Shown here: positions 34,505-41,192 of the stretch, piece after piece | Layout: every line of letters begins with the position of its first letter | Position numbering within the stretch: position 1 is the first letter of the stretch | NCBI GenBank assembly: GCA_018822845.1 | Contig: JAHJJD010000032.1 | Location: forward strand, 1 to 41,192 | Direction: 5' to 3' | Length of the DNA stretch: 41,192 nucleotides | Source of the DNA: Gammaproteobacteria bacterium | GTDB taxonomy: Bacteria > Pseudomonadota > Gammaproteobacteria > Thiotrichales > Thiotrichaceae | The notes under the pieces: generated by a model | The model's input: only the letters and a program-made list of their open reading frames with translations | What the model was told of the DNA's origin: nothing | The model's database searches: none | Made by a program: the position numbers and the translations under genes

Positions 34505-36283
34505 ATGCTACTAAGTCCACAACAATTCCAGCAGGTTTCCGGTGCGGTGCGCGGTTTGACGCCTGCGCAACTCGCCTGGGTGAGCGGTTATCTGTCCGGC
34601 CTTACCCGTCAGTTTGACGAAACGCTGCCAGTAGCGCCCGCTGCTTTCCCGGTTGCCGGAGCCGCAACCCTTAAAACCACCATCCTCTACGGTAGTCAGA
34701 CCGGCAACAGTAAAAAGGTCGCGGAACAACTGCTGGCGCGTTTACATGCGCAAGGCTCCGAAGCTGTTTTGGCCAACCTCAAGGATTACCGCCCGCAGCA
34801 ACTGAAAAAGGAGCAGCGCATCGTCGCCGTCATCAGCACCCATGGCAATGGCGAACCGCCGGATGACGCCCGCGCCTTTTTCAACTTCCTGCAAGGCGAG
34901 CGTGCGCCGCGTCTGGATTCGCTGGAATACGCCGTGCTGGCGCTGGGCGACTCCAGCTATGAGGAATTCTGCCAGACCGGACAAGCGCTGGATCAGCGTC
35001 TGGCTGAACTGGGCGCGCAACGGCTGCTGGAGCGGGTTGATTGCGATGTCGATTTCGCCGCGCCCGCCAGCGACTGGCAGCAGCAGCTGGCCGGGAAAAC
35101 GCCGAGTGCGCTGGAAAGCGGTGGCATCCATTTCCATGTGAACCCGGTTGCGGCGCAGGTCGCGCAGGCTAATGAATATACCGCCAGCTATCCGTTCCGT
35201 GCCGAACTGCTCAACAGCATCGGGCTGACGGATACCGGCTCTGACAAGGATGTGCTGCATCTGGAACTGTCGCTGGAAGATTCCGGCATCCACTATCAGC
35301 CGGGCGACATTCTGGCAGTATCCTTCGACAACGAAGCGGCATTGGTGGATGAGGTTCTGCATCTGGCTGGCCTGCCGGGCAGCGAACGGGTGCAGGTGAG
35401 CGGTGTGGAAACCGACCTCTACAGTGCCTTGCGTCATCAACGCGAACTGACCAGCGTGACCCGCCGCCAGCTCAAGGCGTATGCAGAACTGATTACTCAC
35501 CCGGAATTGCTGGCAGCGGCGCAAGACAAAACGGTGCTGCAAGACTGGCTGTACGCCGCCGACTGGGCGGATGTGCTGCGCGAATTTGCAGGCAAGCCTT
35601 CCGCCCAGCAACTGGTCGATGTGCTGCGCCCCTTGCAGCCGCGCCAGTATTCGATTGCTTCCAGCCCGGAGGCGCATCCTGACGAAGTGCACCTGCTGGT
35701 CAAGCGGGTGGAGTACGCTTTCCAGGGGCGTGAGCATCTGGGTGCTGGCTCCAACTGGCTGGCGCGTTTGCAGGCTGGGGAAGCGGCGTCCGTACACGTC
35801 AAACCCAACCCGAATTTCAAGCTGCCAACAGACCCACAGGCGAAGGTCATTATGATCGGGGCGGGAACCGGGGTAGCGCCATTCCGCAGTTTCCTGTTTG
35901 AACGTGAAGCGCAGGGTGTGAAAGGGAATAGCTGGCTGTTCTTCGGCGAGCAGCATTTCCGCACCGATTTCCTCTACCAGACTGAATGGCAGCAACTGCT
36001 GGCCAGTGGCGCGCTGGAGCGTATGAGCGTGGCGTTTTCGCGCGATCAGGCGGAAAAGATTTACGTGCAGCACCGTTTGCAGGAATCCGGCGCTGATGTC
36101 TGGCAATGGTTGCAGCAAGGCGCGCACATCTACGTCTGCGGCGACATGAACCGGATGGCGAAGGATGTGCATCAGGCGCTGCTACAGATTGCCGTGCAGC
36201 ATGGTGGTAAGGCAGAGGAAGAAGCGTCTGCATGGTTGGAGCAACTGGTCAGCGAGCGGCGTTATCAGCGGGATGTTTACTAA
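34505..36283 (+). CDS. cysJ: Sulfite reductase (NADPH) flavoprotein alpha subunit
   Basis: A 592-residue diflavin reductase (E. coli CysJ 599). The flavodoxin domain has TILYGSQTGNSKKVAEQLL (FMN phosphate loop), STHGNGEPPDDARAFF and LALGDSSYEEFC. The FAD domain has RQYSIASSP, and the NADPH domain IMIGAGTGVAPFRSFLFER, ending with the aromatic RRYQRDVY. It passes electrons from NADPH to the CysI hemoprotein for assimilatory sulfite reduction. AAGGAGCCGCC precedes the ATG. cysI and cysH, usual partners, are not next to it; the following gene is convergent and overlaps by four bases. An alternative electron acceptor is possible. Confidence 0.93.
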   Translation: MLLSPQQFQQVSGAVRGLTPAQLAWVSGYLSGLTRQFDETLPVAPAAFPVAGAATLKTTILYGSQTGNSKKVAEQLLARLHAQGSEAVLANLKDYRPQQLKKEQRIVAVISTHGNGEPPDDARAFFNFLQGERAPRLDSLEYAVLALGDSSYEEFCQTGQALDQRLAELGAQRLLERVDCDVDFAAPASDWQQQLAGKTPSALESGGIHFHVNPVAAQVAQANEYTASYPFRAELLNSIGLTDTGSDKDVLHLELSLEDSGIHYQPGDILAVSFDNEAALVDEVLHLAGLPGSERVQVSGVETDLYSALRHQRELTSVTRRQLKAYAELITHPELLAAAQDKTVLQDWLYAADWADVLREFAGKPSAQQLVDVLRPLQPRQYSIASSPEAHPDEVHLLVKRVEYAFQGREHLGAGSNWLARLQAGEAASVHVKPNPNFKLPTDPQAKVIMIGAGTGVAPFRSFLFEREAQGVKGNSWLFFGEQHFRTDFLYQTEWQQLLASGALERMSVAFSRDQAEKIYVQHRLQESGADVWQWLQQGAHIYVCGDMNRMAKDVHQALLQIAVQHGGKAEEEASAWLEQLVSERRYQRDVY

Positions 36284-37071
36284 CCCTGATCGCCAACCTT
36301 CGCCACCCGCTGCAATTCCTTCGGCAAGGCCGTAATCTCGCACGGCCCCCGGTATTGTTCGGGCACATTTTCCGGGCATTCGCCGCACGCCTGGTTGCCG
36401 GGCACGGCGAAGTCGATCTTGCGCGGGTAGGGCAGGTTCATGGTGTTCATGATGTGCACGAATTCTTGCAGCGATTTGCCGTTGCCGAGACGCGGGTTGC
36501 GGTTCTTTTCCTGACCGATGCTGCTCAGTTGGCGGCCTTCGTAGTCGTGCGCCGGGTAAATCAGGGTTTCATCCGGCAGACTGAAAAATTTGCTGTGGAT
36601 GCTCTGGTACAGCGTGCTGGCATCGCCTGACTGGAAGTCGGTGCGGCCACAGGCTTCGATCAGCAGCGCGTCACCACTGAACAGGACTTGCTGCATGCCG
36701 TTGTCCAGCAGATAGGCGTGGTGGGTGCTGGTGTGACCGGGGGTAAACAGCGGATGCAACTCAATACTGCCAACCCTGAACGGCTGGCCTTCCGTTACGC
36801 CCAGATCGGCGCAGGCCAGTTGATCCATGGTCGGAACCACGATTTTGCTGCCAGTGTAGGCGCGCAACTTGCGCGCACCAGTGAGGTGGTCAGCGTGCAT
36901 ATGGGTTTCGAGCGTGTAGGCAAGTTGTAAGCCCAGTTCCTGCAAGACCTGCAAATCACGCTCCACCGTATCGATGACCGGGTCAATCAGTACGCACTGG
37001 CCGGTTTCCTCACAAGCCAGCAGATAGGTGTAGGTAGAGGAATCCTGCTCGAATAACTGTTTGAAGATCAT
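36280..37071 (-). CDS. ETHE1-like persulfide dioxygenase (metallo-beta-lactamase fold)
   Basis: A 263-residue metallo-beta-lactamase-fold protein. The metal ligands are in ETHMHADHLTGA (H57, H59, D61, H62), TPGHTSTHHAY (H113), FSGDALLIEACGRTDFQ (D134) and YPAHDYEGR (H175). The CGRTDFQ signature and the overall length match ETHE1-type persulfide dioxygenases, which oxidise glutathione persulfide to sulfite with a single iron. The last 40 residues carry an extra Cys-rich tail (NQACGECPEN). The sulfite formed could be a substrate of sulfite metabolism, but the gene is convergent with cysJ and separately controlled. The start ATG is at 37071. Confidence 0.92.
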   Translation of the reverse strand: MIFKQLFEQDSSTYTYLLACEETGQCVLIDPVIDTVERDLQVLQELGLQLAYTLETHMHADHLTGARKLRAYTGSKIVVPTMDQLACADLGVTEGQPFRVGSIELHPLFTPGHTSTHHAYLLDNGMQQVLFSGDALLIEACGRTDFQSGDASTLYQSIHSKFFSLPDETLIYPAHDYEGRQLSSIGQEKNRNPRLGNGKSLQEFVHIMNTMNLPYPRKIDFAVPGNQACGECPENVPEQYRGPCEITALPKELQRVAKVGDQG

Positions 37072-37311
37072 GATGACTCCCTGTCAGTTTGCGTTGTCGA
37101 CAGTATAGGCAATCTGGCTGCGAGGGGCAGGAAAGCTCCTGTTCCTTGGGGTTATGGCAGGAGAGCTGCCGGGGCGTTATCAACTGGTTATGCATGGATA
37201 TTCAACCATTCGTCAACACGGTTTTCCCCTGTGGCGGAAAAACCCGGCAAGCGCAATATCGTGTAAAATGCTGGCTTTTAAAGCTGCATTGGCTGTACAA
37301 AAAGGTAAACC

Positions 37312-37854
37312 ATGAAAATATGGAATCAAGACAAATATCTGGAAGCATGGAATTTTGCCTCTGATATTCACAATGGACAAAAATTACCAGGAAGTGATGT
37401 TCCTTACATAAACCATCTTGGGCTAGTTGCAATGGAGGCGATAGCAACTTTTGCACATGAAAACATCAAGAATCCAGATGTTCTTGTTTTGTGTGCATTG
37501 TTGCATGACTCAATTGAAGACACTCCCGTTACATACGAAGACATTAAAAAAAAATTTGGTATCGAAATTGCGAATGGAGTTTTATCACTAACTAAAAATA
37601 CAGAGCTGCCATCGAAATCAGAGCAAATTAAAGACAGCATTAGTAGAATAAAAAAACAGCCGAGGGAAGTTTGGATGGTCAAATTGTGTGACCGAATTAC
37701 AAACTTACAACCACCGCCAAAACATTGGGATAAAGCTAAAATAGCTGAATACCAAATTGAAGCAGCGCTTATATTGGAGCAGCTCGGCGAAGCTAGTCCG
37801 TTTCTGGCGGAAAGATTAAGTACAAAAATAGCTAATTATAATCAGTATTTGTAG
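37312..37854 (+). CDS. Single-domain HD hydrolase, MESH1/alarmone-hydrolase-like
   Basis: A 180-residue HD-superfamily protein, the size of MESH1-type small alarmone hydrolases. The ligands are in VPYINHLGLVA (H35), LLHDSIEDTPVT (H65, D66, with E69 and D70 as in the (p)ppGpp hydrolase HDxxED motif) and MVKLCDRITNLQ (D127, N131). There is no synthetase, TGS or ACT domain, unlike SpoT. It probably hydrolyses (p)ppGpp or a related nucleotide; other HD phosphatases cannot be excluded. The gene is distinctly AT-rich compared with its neighbours, suggesting recent acquisition. It stands alone with no toxin-like partner adjacent. Confidence 0.82.
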   Translation: MKIWNQDKYLEAWNFASDIHNGQKLPGSDVPYINHLGLVAMEAIATFAHENIKNPDVLVLCALLHDSIEDTPVTYEDIKKKFGIEIANGVLSLTKNTELPSKSEQIKDSISRIKKQPREVWMVKLCDRITNLQPPPKHWDKAKIAEYQIEAALILEQLGEASPFLAERLSTKIANYNQYL

Positions 37855-37877
37855 AAAAATATCCTAACAATTAGCTC

Positions 37878-37908
37878 CAGCGGACGCGCACAAAGATGTG
37901 CGCCGCTG
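37878..37908. terminator. Hairpin between the HD gene and the roadblock/V4R gene
   Basis: GCGCAC at 37886-37891 pairs with GTGCGC at 37898-37903 around AAAGAT. A lower stem CAGCG/CGCTG (37878-37882 with 37904-37908) is separated by a 3-base bulge. It lies between two convergent stops, so a terminator role is likely, though no good U-tract follows on either strand. Confidence 0.5.
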
Positions 37909-37974
37909 AGCATGTCGTCTGAACCGGGATTACACAGATTTGCATGATTACCTGTTACACAGTCCTGCTTGACA

Positions 37975-38799
37975 TCACCATGTTTCGTGGCATGTAATAC
38001 CCTCCTCATGGTATTCGGACGACACATGCAAGGTAATGATTTTCTTGCCCGTGACGCTTTCATTGACGCCCTCGATCAAGCCAAATCCGAAATGGCACAA
38101 CGGGTGGTTTCCTGCCATGACGCCGCGCTCCCGCAATACCAGCCCGATCTGGCAGCCTGTAAGTTCCGCACGGTTTTCTTCAATGCCAATGGAGTCCATG
38201 AAGCCTTTCGAGCGGAAAAAGTTGGTTACCAGATCGCGGGCGATTTCCACATCACCGGAGGTACCCTTGCCCAGCCGTTTGCCCATTTGCTTCCCGGCGT
38301 AACGGAATACGCTGGTCGCACCGCGTTTACCAAACAGGACTTCAATCTGTTCAGCCAGATCAGCCAATAATGAGGTCAAATCGTATGCCGTCATGGTGTA
38401 GTTTGGCTGTTTGCCCGTCTGCGCTTGTTCTGTCTGTTCGTGCTGACGGATTTTTTCTGCCAGTTGTTGCGCATTGGCAAACAGCTCTTCCGGTGCATGT
38501 GTTTTACTGGTCAGCAAGGCCGCAAACATATCGGCGTTGACCGGTAGCAACAAGGCATAACCAAGCCCGGTTTCCAGCAAAATGCTTTCAAACTGGCCTC
38601 GGGTCAGCTCTTCGCTGGTGCGCAGTCCTACGGAAAATAGTGCGGCATTGAGTGCGCTGCTTATATCCTCATCAGGAATGAAAGCCGAGAATGTGGAGGA
38701 AATACTCAATCCGTCAGTCGAAATAATGGCAGCAGCTTCTATGACATCGCTGGTTTTGGTCAGATCGGCAATCAACCGGCTTGCTATATCTGTGGTCAT
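37975..38799 (-). CDS. Roadblock/LC7-like plus V4R-domain protein
   Basis: A 274-residue cytosolic protein with two parts. Residues 1-115 look like a roadblock/LC7 domain (IEAAAIISTDGLSISSTF, then GLGYALLLPVNADMFAALLTS), a fold that regulates small GTPases or forms scaffolds. A Gln/Glu-rich linker follows. Residues 140-274 resemble V4R (4-vinyl reductase-like) small-ligand domains, with a C-terminal Cys/His group (GCQIGLVL, HPLCHFGFGLIEG, GITCHETW). The ATG at 38799 has AAGGA seven bases ahead. It is divergent from the small Cys-rich gene across a palindromic, AT-rich intergenic region. A sensory or regulatory role is likely; the ligand is unknown. Confidence 0.75.
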   Translation of the reverse strand: MTTDIASRLIADLTKTSDVIEAAAIISTDGLSISSTFSAFIPDEDISSALNAALFSVGLRTSEELTRGQFESILLETGLGYALLLPVNADMFAALLTSKTHAPEELFANAQQLAEKIRQHEQTEQAQTGKQPNYTMTAYDLTSLLADLAEQIEVLFGKRGATSVFRYAGKQMGKRLGKGTSGDVEIARDLVTNFFRSKGFMDSIGIEENRAELTGCQIGLVLRERGVMAGNHPLCHFGFGLIEGVNESVTGKKIITLHVSSEYHEEGITCHETW

Positions 38800-38852
38800 G
38801 GTACGTCCTTGCAAGAGTTTATGGCTACATGTGCCTAAGCAAATATTGTTAT

Positions 38853-38874
38853 AATGAGCGTAAGTTGCGCATTA
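38853..38874. promoter_or_regulatory. Palindromic operator candidate in a divergent promoter region
   Basis: TAATGAGCG at 38852-38860 and GCGCATTA at 38867-38874 form an imperfect inverted repeat with one extra A in the left arm and a short centre. TATAAT-like hexamers flank it on both sides (near 38850 and 38878). It sits between the divergent starts of the roadblock/V4R gene and the small Cys-rich gene, a classic place for a shared regulator site. Confidence 0.4.
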
Positions 38875-38988
38875 TATTATAATATAGTTATCATGTCTGC
38901 GTGATATTTTGGTGAAATGCCGTTTTTGCTTGACGATATTTATCGGTGCGGTTTTCCCGTGGAATGTGTACAACGAGGAACGGTAGAC

Positions 38989-39273
38989 ATGAAACCCAAA
39001 ACAAGCGTTGTCATGCGCAATATCATTCAGCAGATCCGGGAAAACTTCCCGTTTGCCATGACCGAGCAGGAGCTGTGTGCCGAAACCTGTAGCCATGGCT
39101 GCTCGATGAAGTTGCTGGAGTACATGGATATGGAAATCACCGCATGGGAGCAGCGTCTGGACAATGGCGAGATTCCCAACCTTGGTGATATTCAAAAGCT
39201 GTCCAAATCGAGCAAGAAAATCTACCGGATTCTGGAAAAAAACCAGTTGGTGGGTGGTGGTGTGCCCGGATGA
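38989..39273 (+). CDS. Small Cys-containing protein of unknown function
   Basis: A 94-residue protein. The centre reads ELCAETCSHGCSMKLLEYMD, three cysteines in a C-x3-C-x3-C arrangement, then WEQRLDNGEIPNLGDIQKL and KSSKKIYRILEKNQLV. The basic helix at the end could bind nucleic acid or a partner protein. I recognise no named family. The ATG at 38989 has GAGGAA about nine bases ahead; the frame is open 24 codons further upstream without a better start. It is divergent from the roadblock/V4R gene and convergent with the NifX-like gene, ten bases apart. The three cysteines could hold a metal or respond to redox state. Confidence 0.7.
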   Translation: MKPKTSVVMRNIIQQIRENFPFAMTEQELCAETCSHGCSMKLLEYMDMEITAWEQRLDNGEIPNLGDIQKLSKSSKKIYRILEKNQLVGGGVPG

Positions 39274-39283
39274 ATCCCGCTGG

Positions 39284-39631
39284 CTAAGCCCCACGCACGG
39301 GCTTGGCCGCCCAAGGTACGACTGCCGCCACTAACTGTTGCACGGCTAACAATGGGTCAGTTTCGTCAGTGGTTCTAACCTTTACACCGTATTGTTTCAT
39401 CTGATTGATGAAGCTTTTACCACACGGGCCAGTGATCAAATAATCCAGTGCCAACAGCGGGTGATCACCGCGCTTGTCCCACGCATGGATCGACATTTCC
39501 ATCGACAACTCCAGCGGTTCGACGGTTTGTACCGCTTGCTCCGCAGTCCATTCATACATCAAAAAGCTGCGGGCTTTGCTGGCGTGCCCAGTGATGGTAC
39601 GCAAATTCTGGCTGGTAACGCCGATTTTCAT
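39284..39631 (-). CDS. NifX/NifB-C-terminal-like (FeMo-cofactor-binding family) protein
   Basis: A 115-residue protein with the fold of the dinitrogenase iron-molybdenum cofactor family (PF02579): MKIGVTSQNLRTITGHASKA at the N-terminus, then DYLITGPCGKSFINQMKQYG and DPLLAVQQLVAA. The conserved (S/T)-x-x-G-x-C/S-G and the ITGHAG-like start are family features. Stand-alone members occur in organisms without nitrogenase and may carry metal clusters. The ATG at 39631 is chosen because the upstream open residues (to 39721) are not family-like and overlap an unexplained frame. No nif genes are adjacent. Confidence 0.8.
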   Translation of the reverse strand: MKIGVTSQNLRTITGHASKARSFLMYEWTAEQAVQTVEPLELSMEMSIHAWDKRGDHPLLALDYLITGPCGKSFINQMKQYGVKVRTTDETDPLLAVQQLVAAVVPWAAKPVRGA

Positions 39632-39962
39632 GATAGTGACTCGCTGGGTGATGGGGTTTGTCAGGCGTGGATGGTACAGCATCAAGCCCCAAAAGGTAAA
39701 AACTGAACGCCTGTTCGCCAATCGCTTGCATGATTTCCTGTAACAGTTCGCCGACCATCACGGCGATGGTGGGCGTCAGCGGGTGGGGAGGGATGGATTG
39801 GAATGGTTAGTCCTTGAATCATCTTCTCTGTTATTTCTTGTCATCATTGTGGCCACCTCACCGGCATGATCTTCACCTTTGGCCTGCAATGCTTGAATAA
39901 TATGTGTTGATCTGCCGTGCTGCCTCTTCAAAGTGTTTCGGGAGGTACATAACAGCTCTCGG
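39632..39962. other. Gene-poor stretch with remnant-like frames
   Basis: 331 bases without a convincing gene. On the minus strand 39660-39758 could encode a hydrophobic peptide (VGELLQEIMQAIGEQAFSFY), which may be a gene remnant or the lost 5' part of something joined to the NifX-like gene. The rest, 39776-39962, has only short frames of poor composition. No promoter or RNA gene is clear. Confidence 0.35.
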
Positions 39963-40532
39963 CTACAACTCAACATCAGGAAGGTTAGTATAAACCGCTT
40001 CCACCGTTGAGCTGCTTTCCAACACATTCACCACAGCGGGTAGCGGTTCGGAAAAAATCCCCGGTAGATCCCGCTCCAATGAATTCAGCAGCGGAAACGC
40101 CAGTTTTTCGGTGGGTGGGCAGAATTCGGCAATCACGCCCGGTTTATTGCCTCGCGCATCGACCCGATACCAGCCGTAATCAGGCAGGTAGAGCGCGTTC
40201 AGCCCGTGCAGGCAAAACGGCGGTTGGTCGGTGATGGTCAGGCGCTGGTAACACAAGCCCGCCGGAATGCCATTCGCCCGCAACAATGCTGCCAGCAAAT
40301 GGCTTTTGGCGTAGCAATAGCCCGTGCCGTGTTGCAACACCTCCGACGCTTTGCACGTCACCGGATTCAGGTGGTAATCCCAACTGTGCTTGATGTGGTC
40401 ACGCACAAACTCGAAGCAGGCTTTGGCGATAGCTTCCGGTGTGGTGCAACCTGCCGCCAAGGATTGGGCTTGCGCCAAAACGTGCGGGTGTTGCCAGTCG
40501 ATGTAGTCGCTGCTGGCTAGGTAGGTTTGCAT
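39963..40532 (-). CDS. Transglutaminase-like (papain-fold) protein
   Basis: A 189-residue protein of the transglutaminase-like superfamily. The catalytic triad is visible: GTGYCYAKSHLLAALLRA (C73), CLHGLNALYLP (H109) and WYRVDARGN (D125). The lead-in AKACFEFVRDHIKHSWDY is also typical. Bacterial members are usually peptidases or peptide-modifying enzymes rather than cross-linkers; the substrate is unknown. There is no signal peptide, so it should be cytosolic. The ATG at 40532 overlaps the end of a broken upstream gene by 16 bases. Confidence 0.88.
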   Translation of the reverse strand: MQTYLASSDYIDWQHPHVLAQAQSLAAGCTTPEAIAKACFEFVRDHIKHSWDYHLNPVTCKASEVLQHGTGYCYAKSHLLAALLRANGIPAGLCYQRLTITDQPPFCLHGLNALYLPDYGWYRVDARGNKPGVIAEFCPPTEKLAFPLLNSLERDLPGIFSEPLPAVVNVLESSSTVEAVYTNLPDVEL

Positions 40533-40708
40533 AACACCCCGGTCGGCTTACCATCCAGCGTCACCTGATTTTTCTCCGCCCAATACGCCCGAATACCTTC
40601 CTCCCCTTTTTTCTCCGCCCAATCACGTAACAGTTCACGTTCGCCCTGATAGTCGAACAACGGGACTGCCATGCCGCAGGAGGTTTGCACAATCTCGATG
40701 TTCAACAC
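40517..40708 (-). pseudogene. 5'-truncated pyridoxamine 5'-phosphate oxidase-family gene
   Basis: The last 63 or so codons of a flavin-reductase-like/PPOX-family protein remain: LNIEIVQTSCGMAVPLFDYQ, GERELLRDWAEKKGEEGIRA and YWAEKNQVTLDGKPTGV. This ending (CG-x-(A/G)VP, then WAEKKGEEG, then KN-x-V-(S/T)-(I/L)DG) belongs to PPOX-family proteins of about 180-200 residues. An in-frame TAA comes right before the GTG at 40708, and no N-terminal half is present upstream, so the gene is decapitated. It overlaps the transglutaminase-like start. Confidence 0.75.
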
Positions 40709-40938
40709 GAATTAGCACTTTAGCAAATCATGAAGACATTGACGAAGGGTTGGCACTCTTAAAGTTCCTGCATCACCTGTTGGGGTTTTTGCCATATGGC
40801 GTGTGCCTGCCGCATCATAAGGAACATACGCGAACCTGACGGGCATCAGTGGGAAATGCTGACCGTCAGCTATGTGCGGCCAGCGTAATTGCCTGATATA
40901 AGGGTAGGGTAATTCAAGGTGAATCAAAGAGGAGTCTC

Positions 40939-41103
40939 ATGAAACCAAGAATCACGCTGATCACCATCGGGGTTAATGATTTGGAAAAATCACTGCGCTT
41001 CTATCGCGATGGTCTGGGACTGAAAACCGAAGGCATTATCGGTACGGAATTCGAGCATGGCGCGGTCGCAGCTAATCCCGCTTACGCCGTCCAGACTGCC
41101 TGA
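40939..41103 (+). pseudogene. 3'-truncated VOC (glyoxalase-fold) gene
   Basis: 54 codons: ITLITIGVNDLEKSLRFYRD, GLGLKTEGIIGTEFEHGAVA, then an unrelated tail ending at TGA 41101-41103. The first 44 residues are the start of a vicinal oxygen chelate protein (normally about 130 residues); the family sequence breaks after GAVA, where a hydrophobic FFxL strand should follow. GAGGAG lies ahead of the ATG, so the start region is intact. The break near 41070 marks a deletion or insertion joint. Confidence 0.8.
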
Positions 41104-41191
41104 TCCGTCCAACGGTTTTTTTCCAGGCAAACAGCCACCTCAAGCGTAACCCGCCTGCCCGGAGTCTGCCGTTGTTCAGTCCTTCAACACC
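41072..41191 (-). other. Open frame cut by the right edge, possible gene 3' end
   Basis: A minus-strand frame is open from the window edge to TAG at 41072-41074. It encodes 39 residues rich in Arg and Lys (RLRWLFAWKKTVGRIRQSGR). It begins exactly where the VOC gene breaks off, so it may be the end of an inserted gene. Too short to identify. Confidence 0.3.
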
Positions 41192-41192
41192 G

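Noticed and set aside
34742-36172. 476-codon open frame antisense to cysJ
   Set aside because: A shadow of a GC-rich gene; no start signal or recognisable domain.
37910-37960. Possible dispersed repeat (GAACCGGGATTACACAGATT)
   Set aside because: The word looks like repeats seen in other genomes, but no second copy was found in this window.
38853-38874. CIRCE-like or LexA-like operator
   Set aside because: The arms match neither consensus; kept only as an unnamed palindrome.
39776-40027. 83-codon minus-strand frame overlapping the transglutaminase-like gene end
   Set aside because: It overlaps a well-supported gene and its composition is not protein-like.
40712-40927. 71-codon minus-strand frame between the broken PPOX and VOC genes
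   Set aside because: No recognisable domain or ribosome-binding site; it may be remnant sequence, but nothing supports a gene.

Overview
The window looks like about 41 kb of chromosome from a sulfur-oxidising gammaproteobacterium, most likely a Thiothrix-type member of the Thiotrichales. This is inferred from gammaproteobacterial housekeeping genes (recN, nadK, hrcA-grpE-dnaK-dnaJ-dapB, rpsO-pnp, mtgA, yadGH) lying beside sulfur and storage genes: a YeeE/YedE sulfur-compound transporter, an ETHE1-type persulfide dioxygenase, cysJ, a SoxW-like thioredoxin, cytochrome c' and a class I PHA synthase. No rRNA, tRNA or CRISPR array was seen.

Layout. 1-380: 3' end of an IS110-family transposase, then a perfect 27-bp inverted repeat and a G-rich intergenic repeat. 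382-2894: the yadGH-type ABC exporter and mtgA. 2954-9624: an accessory island. It holds an AAA-ATPase-like/PD-(D/E)XK protein, tail-to-tail with a four-gene minus-strand operon (a nuclease-like protein with a glycine-zipper membrane segment, two small proteins sharing an N-terminal module, and a Ycf46-like AAA+ ATPase), and a frameshifted HTH regulator. The middle of this operon is clearly AT-rich. 9625-11994: an envelope operon (SoxW-like thioredoxin, TolC-like protein, HlyD-like adaptor). 12093-17388: an AEC carrier, a very large unrecognised membrane protein and a divergent Fic-fold protein. 17394-26563: recN-nadK divergent from the heat-shock run hrcA-grpE-dnaK-dnaJ, followed by translationally coupled dapB and a cytochrome b561-type gene. 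26603-30110: sulfur transporter under an FNR/ANR-like box, cytochrome c', a FemAB/GNAT-like protein, an LprI-like protein and rpsO. 30204-37071: pnp, phaC, cysJ and persulfide dioxygenase. 37312-41192: accessory material, namely an AT-rich single-domain alarmone-hydrolase-like HD protein, a roadblock/V4R protein divergent from a small Cys-rich protein, a NifX-like protein, a transglutaminase-like protein and several broken genes at the right edge.

How the genes work together. The heat-shock genes form one chaperone block with sigma-32-like promoters ahead of grpE and dnaK; no HrcA operator (CIRCE) of consensus type was seen there. rpsO and pnp have the usual order, with a terminator between them and an imperfect hairpin in the pnp leader. 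The sulfur genes are scattered single units rather than one sox or dsr cluster.

The best candidate for an undescribed system is the minus-strand operon at 4646-9139. An AAA+ ATPase is encoded with a possible nuclease/membrane effector and two proteins that share an apparent adaptor domain. Its composition is mosaic and one adaptor gene has a collapsed DUF1566 tail, as expected for a fast-evolving conflict or effector locus. The function is inferred, not shown.
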